Assembly: GCA_021768705.1 (NCBI GenBank)
Contig: JAETUG010000008.1
Span: forward strand, 1 to 64,000
Length of the DNA: 64,000 nt
Reading direction: 5' to 3'
Source: Bacillota bacterium
GTDB taxonomy: Bacteria > Bacillota > Clostridia > Lachnospirales > Anaerotignaceae
A model generated the notes under the pieces. That model was given only the letters and a program-made list of their open reading frames with translations. It searched no databases and had not been told where the DNA came from. A program made the translations under genes and the position numbers. Shown here in pieces: positions 58,282-64,000 of this stretch (positions are counted from its first letter, which is position 1; the number at the start of each line of letters is the position of its first letter).

Positions 58282-59553
58282 TTACACCTCCCGAACAACA
58301 GATTTGCCGCTTTCCAGTCTGCCTTCAGGATAGTCTTCAGCGACAGTTTTTCCGTAAATCACACAGTTTTTGCCCATCACAATGCCATCGGGCACAATGC
58401 TGTTCATACCCATGACAGTGATGCCTGTATTATAAATGTTGGGCTTTGCTTCGTTGGGGATATTTTCACCAATGCCCATCTGTACGTTTTTGCCGATCAC
58501 GCATTTTTCATCGATGACACATTTATCAATCACGGCATTTCCGCCCACGACCGTATCAGCCATAATGATGGAATCCTTTACCACCGCGCCTTTTTTCACG
58601 ATAACGCCGGGGCCAAGGATGGAGCGATAAACTTCGCCGTAAATCTCACAGCCGTCTGTCAACAGGGATTCTTCTACCTTTGCGCCTGCCGCTGTATATT
58701 GAGGAGGCTGATGATCGCTGTTTGTATAAATCTTCCAGAAATCTTCATACAGATTAAATTCGGGCAGCGTACGGATCAGATCCATATTGGATTCCCAATA
58801 GGACTGGATGGTGCCAACATCTTTCCAGTAGCCCTGGAAACGCCATGCATACATAGGCTGACCTTCATCCAGCATTTTAGGGATAATGTGTTTGCCAAAG
58901 TCACTGTCAGGATGGATAGAGTTGTCTTCGATCAGAGCGTCCCTCAGTCTGTCCCAAGTAAAGATATAGATGCCCATAGAAGCCAGATTGCTCTTGGGAT
59001 TTTCAGGTTTTTCTTCAAATTCATATATCTTGTCGCCGGCTTCTGTATTCATAATGCCAAAACGGTTTGCTTCCTCCATAGGAACTTCCATAACGGCGAT
59101 GGTCGCCGCTGCGCCATTTTCTTTATGGAATGCCAGCATTTTGGAATAATCCATTTTATAAATATGGTCACCGGAGAGGATCAGCACATATTCCGGATTA
59201 TTGCTGTCGATAAAATCGATATTCTGATAGATCGCATTGGCTGTACCTGCAAACCATTCGCCGGAATCACCTATTTTTACATGGGGCGCCAAAATCGTCA
59301 CACCACCATTTTTCTTATCCAGATCCCAGGGAATCCCGATACCGATATGCTGATTCAAACGCAGAGGCTGATACTGTGTCAGCACACCTACGGTGTCCAC
59401 GCCGGAATTGATGCAGTTGCTTAGAGGGAAATCGATGATCCGATACCGACCGCCGTAAGCCACAGCGGGTTTTGCTACTTTTCTTGTAAGCACGCCCAGG
59501 CGGCTACCCTGACCACCTGCCAATAACATTGCTATCATTTCTTTTTTACGCAT
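58282..59553 (-). CDS. glgC: Glucose-1-phosphate adenylyltransferase
   Basis: A 423-residue ADP-glucose pyrophosphorylase, the committed step of glycogen synthesis. [21 protein letters not shown] is the ATP loop, [15 protein letters not shown] follows, [17 protein letters not shown] is the metal/sugar region, and the C-terminal half is a left-handed beta-helix ([18 protein letters not shown]). Start at 59553 ([10 protein letters not shown]) is chosen for family length; a GTG three codons upstream is possible. The glgC-glgD pair probably feeds an unseen glgA. Confidence 0.95.
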   Translation of the reverse strand: MRKKEMIAMLLAGGQGSRLGVLTRKVAKPAVAYGGRYRIIDFPLSNCINSGVDTVGVLTQYQPLRLNQHIGIGIPWDLDKKNGGVTILAPHVKIGDSGEWFAGTANAIYQNIDFIDSNNPEYVLILSGDHIYKMDYSKMLAFHKENGAAATIAVMEVPMEEANRFGIMNTEAGDKIYEFEEKPENPKSNLASMGIYIFTWDRLRDALIEDNSIHPDSDFGKHIIPKMLDEGQPMYAWRFQGYWKDVGTIQSYWESNMDLIRTLPEFNLYEDFWKIYTNSDHQPPQYTAAGAKVEESLLTDGCEIYGEVYRSILGPGVIVKKGAVVKDSIIMADTVVGGNAVIDKCVIDEKCVIGKNVQMGIGENIPNEAKPNIYNTGITVMGMNSIVPDGIVMGKNCVIYGKTVAEDYPEGRLESGKSVVREV

Positions 59554-59618
59554 ATTACCCACACCCCTATCTTTTCAGGTTGTATATATGTAACAAAGCA
59601 GTGTACTTTGTTCCCTAC

Positions 59619-59647
59619 ATTATAGCACAAGGATACAAAAATGGAAA
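59619..59647 (-). promoter_or_regulatory. glgC promoter
   Basis: Minus strand TTTCCA, 17-bp spacer, TATAAT preceded by TGC (extended -10). Confidence 0.6.
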
Positions 59648-59795
59648 GGCTATCCTCTTATTTTATAACGAAGATTTACCTGTTTTTGACAATTCCCACC
59701 CATTTTTGACAGCAAATTGCAAAATATTGATAGAATTTTAATAGGTTTATTTTCTGATTTTTCTGTATAAAATATAGAAATACAGATGTTACACA

Positions 59796-59824
59796 TTGCC
59801 TTTCCAGATTTAGTATACTATAAT
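59796..59824 (+). promoter_or_regulatory. murC promoter
   Basis: TTGCCT, 17-bp spacer, TATAAT, about 73 bases upstream of the murC start. Confidence 0.7.
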
Positions 59825-59897
59825 GATAAACAAAATATGTCCAAAAAGATTTGAGCAAAAAATGAACCCATCTCATAGAAATTGAGGAGATAAATAC

Positions 59898-61268
59898 ATG
59901 ACAACATTCAAAAAAGATCAGCATATTTATTTCATCGGCATCGGCGGCATCAGCATGTCCGGTCTTGCTGAAATTTTAGCCGACCGCGGCTGTATCGTCT
60001 CTGGCACAGATATCAAGGAAACACCTGTTACCAAGCATTTGGAAAGTCTCGGCATCCATATCAATTTCGGCCATAAAGCCGAAAATATCACAGACGATGT
60101 AGACCTGGTCGTTTACACCGCGGCCATCCATCCCGATAATCCGGAATTTCAGGCGGCAATAGCGAAAAACATCCCCCTGATGGACAGAGCCCATCTGCTG
60201 GGCGAAATCATGGCAGAATACAATAATTCCATCGCCGTAGCCGGTACCCACGGCAAGACAACGACCACATCCATGGTATCCGAAATCCTGCTGGCGGCGA
60301 ATACCGACCCTACCATTACCGTTGGCGGTATCCTGCCCACCATCGGCAGCAACCTGAAAATCGGTCATTCCCCTTATTTTGTTGCGGAGGCCTGCGAATA
60401 TTTTGATAGTTTCCTGCAGTTTGAACCTATGGTCGGCGTCATCCTGAATGTGGAAAGTGACCATTTGGATTATTTCAAAAATCTGGAGAATATCCGCCGT
60501 TCCTTCCATGCCTTTGCCCAACGGGTACCCGAAAACGGTGCTGTGATCATCAATCAGACCATCGAAAACGTAGGCGACCTGACAGCAGATCTGAACTGTG
60601 CTGTTGAGACCTTCGGTCTGGAAGACGGTGCTGCATGGCAAGCCAAAAATATCGTCCACGAAACTGATGGCAAAAATACCTTTGACGTATATTACAAAGG
60701 AGAGTTGTTCGGCAATTTCCACCTGAATGTGCCCGGGGATCATAATATCATGAATGCACTGGCATCCATCGCATCTGCCCACTATCTGGGCATTTCTGCG
60801 GAGGACTGCCGCAAGGGTCTGCTGCACTTTACAGGCACAGAACGCCGTTTCCAGCGAAAGGGCGAAAAAAATGGCATCGTTGTCATCGACGACTATGCCC
60901 ACCACCCGACAGAGATCAAAGCCGCACTGGCGGCTGCCAAAAAAGTGCAGCACAACACCACATGGTGCGTATTCCAACCCCATACTTATTCCAGAACCAA
61001 GTTCCTTTTTGATGAATTTGGTGAAGCTTTCAGCGATGCGGATGAAATCATCATTGCGGATATTTACGCTGCCAGAGAAACGGATGATGGCTCCATTTCC
61101 GCGGCTATGCTGGCGGAACGGATCGTAAACGCCGGCAAATCCGCACGATATGTAGGCGATTTTGAAGCTATCCGCAGATATCTGGAAGCCCATTGCAAGA
61201 GCGGCGATCTGCTGCTGACAGTTGGCGCCGGGGATGTATTCAAGATCGGCGAGGCTTTCTTAAAGTAA
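59898..61268 (+). CDS. murC: UDP-N-acetylmuramate--L-alanine ligase
   Basis: A 456-residue Mur ligase that adds L-Ala to UDP-MurNAc. The N-terminal UDP-binding GIGGISMSGLAEIL, ATP loop AGTHGKTTTTSMVSEI, EACEYFDSFLQFEP, and the C-terminal DDYAHHPTEI are all in place. Ribosome site TTGAGGAG. It is the only rightward gene in the last 30 kb except the XRE membrane protein, and ends in a strong bidirectional terminator. Confidence 0.97.
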   Translation: MTTFKKDQHIYFIGIGGISMSGLAEILADRGCIVSGTDIKETPVTKHLESLGIHINFGHKAENITDDVDLVVYTAAIHPDNPEFQAAIAKNIPLMDRAHLLGEIMAEYNNSIAVAGTHGKTTTTSMVSEILLAANTDPTITVGGILPTIGSNLKIGHSPYFVAEACEYFDSFLQFEPMVGVILNVESDHLDYFKNLENIRRSFHAFAQRVPENGAVIINQTIENVGDLTADLNCAVETFGLEDGAAWQAKNIVHETDGKNTFDVYYKGELFGNFHLNVPGDHNIMNALASIASAHYLGISAEDCRKGLLHFTGTERRFQRKGEKNGIVVIDDYAHHPTEIKAALAAAKKVQHNTTWCVFQPHTYSRTKFLFDEFGEAFSDADEIIIADIYAARETDDGSISAAMLAERIVNAGKSARYVGDFEAIRRYLEAHCKSGDLLLTVGAGDVFKIGEAFLK

Positions 61269-61295
61269 ATTCCTTAAGAACGTTATCCTCATGAA

Positions 61296-61335
61296 ACAAA
61301 AACAGCACACCTTGTCTACAGGTGTGCTGTTTTCA
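61296..61335. terminator. Bidirectional terminator between murC and a small membrane protein gene
   Basis: AAAACAGCACACC/GGTGTGCTGTTTT, perfect 13-bp stem with 9-base loop. Confidence 0.9.
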
Positions 61336-61350
61336 TTTCTTACGATATTC

Positions 61351-61551
61351 TTAATCTTCGGGGAAGATCACTGTGCTTTCTACATCTGTTTCTTCTCCGC
61401 TTTCCTCCATCTGCTGCACAATGGCTGCCTGCTGTTCCGCTTCTTCCGCTTCCTTGGCAGCCTTCTTTTCCTGGTACCCGTCGATCAGGATGAACAATGC
61501 CAAAAACCAGCATACGATACCAATAAATCTCATGATTTTTGCTTTCTTCAA
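61351..61551 (-). CDS. Small membrane protein, 66 aa
   Basis: Start at a TTG (61551) with AGAGGGGG upstream gives MKKAKIMRFIGIV.... One hydrophobic helix (FIGIVCWFLALFILI, residues 9-24) is followed by a basic patch and a Glu-rich coiled-coil-like tail (EKKAAKEAEEAEQQAA). No family was recognised. It lies downstream of rlmH, separated by the compound hairpin repeat. Confidence 0.6.
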   Translation of the reverse strand: MKKAKIMRFIGIVCWFLALFILIDGYQEKKAAKEAEEAEQQAAIVQQMEESGEETDVESTVIFPED

Positions 61552-61585
61552 AATAATTCCCCCTCTTGCAATCATTTTTTCTTCC

Positions 61586-61667
61586 CCTTTTTCTGCGAAA
61601 TGTAATTTCGCAGAAAAAGGGTTCTCAGGGGATCATCCCCTGAGCAGGGTTTGGGACAGCGTCCCAA
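61586..61667 (-). repeat. Triple hairpin directly after the rlmH stop
   Basis: In minus-strand order: TTGGGAC/GTCCCAA (7 bp), CTCAGGGGAT/ATCCCCTGAG (10 bp), and a 16-bp perfect stem CCTTTTTCTGCGAAAT/ATTTCGCAGAAAAAGG with a 3-base loop. The first 27 bases, starting GACC right after the stop, align with those that follow DUF951. Confidence 0.7.
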
Positions 61668-61671
61668 GGTC

Positions 61672-62151
61672 TTACTTATGGTATGGCTCGTTTCTCTGAA
61701 TACGCTCGGAACGGTAGATCTGCTCCAATAAGACCACCCGCATCATCTGATGGGGGAAGGTCATCTTGGAAAAGCTCAATGCAAAATCCGCTCTTTGCAT
61801 GACCGCAGGCGACAGCCCCAGGGAACCGCCAATGATAAACACCATATGACTGACACCGCCAACGCCTTTCTTTGCCATAAAATCTGCCAGTTCTTCAGAA
61901 GAAAGCTGTTTGCCCTCCACCGCCAACGCCACCACAAAGGCATCTTCCCGCACATTTTTCAGGATACGCTGCCCTTCTTTTTCCTTGACCTCCGCCTCCT
62001 GGGCAAGGCTCATGGTTTCCGGCGCCTTTTCATCCGCCAGTTCGATGATATCCAGCTTCATATAACGGCTAAGACGCTTGCTGTACTCCGCAATGGCATC
62101 CCGCCAATATTTTTCTTTCAATTTTCCAACACAAACGATCGTAACTTTCAT
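61672..62151 (-). CDS. rlmH: 23S rRNA pseudouridine-1915 N3-methyltransferase
   Basis: A 159-residue SPOUT methyltransferase. [20 protein letters not shown] at the start and the trefoil-knot region [18 protein letters not shown], then [22 protein letters not shown] and the C-terminal PYHK are diagnostic. It methylates helix 69 of 23S rRNA in the 70S ribosome. GGAGGTCGTT precedes the ATG. walJ lies 12 bases upstream, an order often seen in Firmicutes. Confidence 0.97.
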   Translation of the reverse strand: MKVTIVCVGKLKEKYWRDAIAEYSKRLSRYMKLDIIELADEKAPETMSLAQEAEVKEKEGQRILKNVREDAFVVALAVEGKQLSSEELADFMAKKGVGGVSHMVFIIGGSLGLSPAVMQRADFALSFSKMTFPHQMMRVVLLEQIYRSERIQRNEPYHK

Positions 62152-62163
62152 AACGACCTCCTG

Positions 62164-62958
62164 TTATAATTCCACCTTCACGCCATTGCGAAAACGGCTT
62201 GCCATATCCATTCTCAGGTGGGTGCCTACTTCGATCCGTTTCTTTCGCAGGATCTCTTCCACCGTTTCATAGGCAAGATGGGGATTGTTGTTTTCCTCGC
62301 TGAGGTGACCCAGAAACACATATTTCATCTTTCCTGTCATCACTTCCGCCAGCAGATCCCCTGCGGCCACATTGGAAAGGTGTCCCTTTTCGCCCAGGAT
62401 ACGCTGTTTCAGGTGCCAGGGATAGCTGCCCTTCCGTAGCATATCGATATCGTGGTTGGATTCCAAAAGCAGCAAGTCACTGTCTTCGATATTTTCCCGA
62501 ATGGTATCCGTCACATGACCGATATCTGTTGCCAGCGTGATCTTCTTTTCCCCGTTGCGGATCGTATAGCCCACAGGCTCCGCCGCATCATGGGGGATGG
62601 CAAAGGGCTTCACACAAATATCATTGACAGCGCAGACCTCGTCTGCATAAATAATACGCTTATTGCTGGGAGCAATCTTCCCCAAACTGCCTTCCATAGC
62701 CGTCCAAGTTTCCGCTGTGGCGAAAATGGGGATATCAAAGCGTCTGGAAAGGATACCTGCGCCTTTGATATGGTCTACATGCTCGTGGGTAATAAAAAGA
62801 GCATCAATTTCATTGCCTGTCAGCTTCAGCTCTGCCAGTCCTTCTTCAATCTTCTTGCCGCTGATGCCTGCATCGATGAGTATTTTTGTATAGTCTGTGC
62901 CGATATATGTACAGTTGCCGCTACTCCCGCTGGCGATGGTGCAAAATTCCAGCCGCAA
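62164..62958 (-). CDS. WalJ/YycJ-type metallo-beta-lactamase-fold hydrolase
   Basis: A 264-residue MBL-fold protein, start at TTG 62958 (MRLEFCTIASGSSGNC) with AGAGGTGG upstream. ITHEHVDHIKG is the HxHxDH metal site; further metal residues are in TDIGHVTDTI and FLGHLSEENN. The SGSSGNC start identifies the YycJ/WalJ family, linked to the WalRK cell wall regulon and with 5'-exonuclease activity in related proteins. The WalRK genes are not in view. Confidence 0.88.
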   Translation of the reverse strand: MRLEFCTIASGSSGNCTYIGTDYTKILIDAGISGKKIEEGLAELKLTGNEIDALFITHEHVDHIKGAGILSRRFDIPIFATAETWTAMEGSLGKIAPSNKRIIYADEVCAVNDICVKPFAIPHDAAEPVGYTIRNGEKKITLATDIGHVTDTIRENIEDSDLLLLESNHDIDMLRKGSYPWHLKQRILGEKGHLSNVAAGDLLAEVMTGKMKYVFLGHLSEENNNPHLAYETVEEILRKKRIEVGTHLRMDMASRFRNGVKVEL

Positions 62959-63056
62959 GATGATCCACCTCTTTTCTCTAAAGCCATTGCTTTCTTCGTT
63001 TTCAAAAAACAAGCTTCGAAACTATGTCCGAAGCTTTGCTGTATTCTTCAAATGAC

Positions 63057-64000
63057 TTATTCGCTCTTGATACGTTCAATATCCGCACCCATAGCTTTGA
63101 ATTTTTCTTCGACATCCTCATAGCCTCTGTCGATATAACGAACACCATCGATAATGGTGTCGCCTTCTGCTGCCAGCCCAGCCAAAATCATAGCTGCGCC
63201 CGCACGCAGGTCTGTTGCGGAAACTTCTGCGCCGTGGAAATTTTTGATGCCGTGAATCGTTGCCACTCTGCCGTTGATCTCCACATTTGCGCCCAGCTTA
63301 CGCAATTCATCCATATACTGATACCGATTTTCCCAAACATTTTCTGTCAGTACACTAGTGCCGTTGCAGACTGCCAACAGTGTGGCGATCTGCGGCTGCA
63401 GGTCTGTGGGGAAACCGGGATAGCTCATGGTTTTTACATTGACTGCACGAAGAGGTTCATCCGCCATGACGCGGATAGAATCTTCCCATTCCGCTACCTT
63501 TACATTCATTTCATCCAGCTTCGCTGTCAGGGAATCCATGTGCTTGGGAATGATATTTTTCACCAGCACATCGCCGCCTGTGATCGCTGCTGCGATCATG
63601 TAGGTGCCTGCTTCGATTTGGTCGGGAATAATCGTGTACTGGGCACCTTTCAGTTCAGACACCCCTTTGATACGGATGACATCTGTCCCTGCTCCCTTGA
63701 TATTTGCACCCATCATGTTCAGATAGTTTGCTGTATCTACAACATGAGGTTCTTTTGCCGCATTTTCGATGGTAGTCACGCCTTCTGCCATAGTAGCCGC
63801 CAGCATCACGTTGATCGTGGCACCAACGCTCACCTGATCCATGTAGATGGAGGTACCCACCAGCTTTTCCGCATAGGCCTTTACCATGCCTTCTTCTTCA
63901 ATCACCGTAGCACCCAACGCACGGAAGCCCTTCAGGTGCAGATCGATAGGACGTCTCCCGAAGTTGCAGCCGCCGGGCATTGCCACTTCTGCTTTTTTAT
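63057..64000 (-). CDS. murA: UDP-N-acetylglucosamine 1-carboxyvinyltransferase (5' end outside window)
   Basis: About 314 C-terminal residues of MurA, the first committed step of peptidoglycan synthesis. [19 protein letters not shown] at the right edge contains the catalytic loop with the PEP-binding cysteine. Further EPT-fold signatures are [31 protein letters not shown], and the end [20 protein letters not shown]. The usual N-terminal 110-115 residues lie beyond 64000, so no start codon is assigned. It is 98 bases upstream of walJ. Confidence 0.95.
   Translation of the reverse strand, partial: KKAEVAMPGGCNFGRRPIDLHLKGFRALGATVIEEEGMVKAYAEKLVGTSIYMDQVSVGATINVMLAATMAEGVTTIENAAKEPHVVDTANYLNMMGANIKGAGTDVIRIKGVSELKGAQYTIIPDQIEAGTYMIAAAITGGDVLVKNIIPKHMDSLTAKLDEMNVKVAEWEDSIRVMADEPLRAVNVKTMSYPGFPTDLQPQIATLLAVCNGTSVLTENVWENRYQYMDELRKLGANVEINGRVATIHGIKNFHGAEVSATDLRAGAAMILAGLAAEGDTIIDGVRYIDRGYEDVEEKFKAMGADIERIKSE

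Larger units (their letters stand above)
59554..59897. other. Divergent promoter region between glgC and murC
   Basis: No gene. Leftward: TTTCCA, 17-bp spacer, TATAAT (59619-59624) with a TG extension for glgC; its leader holds AACAAAG/CTTTGTT (59592-59612), a 7-bp hairpin. Rightward: TTGCCT, 17-bp spacer, TATAAT for murC. The stretch between is A+T-rich. Confidence 0.65.

Noticed and set aside
57361-59424. A 687-codon rightward open frame
   Set aside because: It is antisense to glgC and glgD, which are well supported; the product is Cys/Phe/His-rich nonsense.

Overview
The window comes from a low-to-mid GC spore-forming Clostridia genome, most likely order Lachnospirales. Support for this includes an IreB-RuvX-DUF1292 operon, RNase J, a GlgC/GlgD pair, YtaF and CotH-type genes, GGAGG ribosome binding sites, and typical TTGACA/TATAAT promoters with 16-18 bp spacers. 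An Anaerotignum-like host is possible but cannot be proven from the sequence. No rRNA, tRNA or CRISPR array was seen.

Positions 1 to about 9.8 kb are the right part of an integrative conjugative element of the Tn1549 / C. difficile CTn4 type, cut by the left window edge. All genes run leftward as one block. In order of transcription they are a DUF5348 protein, two Cys-rich small proteins, a RepA_N initiator, ParA, ParB, a hypothetical protein, an alpha/beta hydrolase, a DpnD/PcfM-DUF3846 protein, a hypothetical protein, a DUF4313 protein, PcfB, a VirD4 coupling protein, a hypothetical protein, an XRE regulator and Maff2. A likely replication origin lies inside repA: three 18-bp palindromic iterons with an exact 23-bp period, followed by two DnaA boxes. 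No integrase, relaxase or VirB4 is in view, so they should lie to the left.

From 10 kb to 64 kb the sequence is ordinary chromosome, mostly leftward operons. 10-18 kb: degV, der-plsY-gpsA, a lipoprotein-(rnhB-yraN fusion)-pgeF operon, and a rightward MocR regulator plus PhzF pair. 19-31 kb: RNase J, ireB-ruvX-DUF1292, mtaB with a HAD phosphatase, mtnN, a rightward C26 peptidase-MscS-DUF951 group, and a zinc/cadmium ATPase with an ArsR sensor. 32-46 kb: LysR regulator, Ca2+ ATPase, YtaF, DUF1846 protein, YkvI-like transporter, recD2-comF, an XRE-zinc ribbon protein, and a VTC-DUF4956-CotH locus that looks damaged by deletions. 46-64 kb: flavodoxin-ferredoxin protein, XRE membrane protein, prsA-like foldase, mfd-pth, D-lactate dehydrogenase with a Rex-like operator, prs-glmU, glgC-glgD, murC, rlmH, walJ and a partial murA.

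The observations most worth following up are the origin embedded in repA, two interlocked inverted repeats near the element end, the decaying VTC-DUF4956-CotH locus, the RNase HII-YraN fusion, a recurrent compound hairpin directly after the stop codons of three genes, and the operator-like repeats around the MocR-PhzF and ldh promoters.
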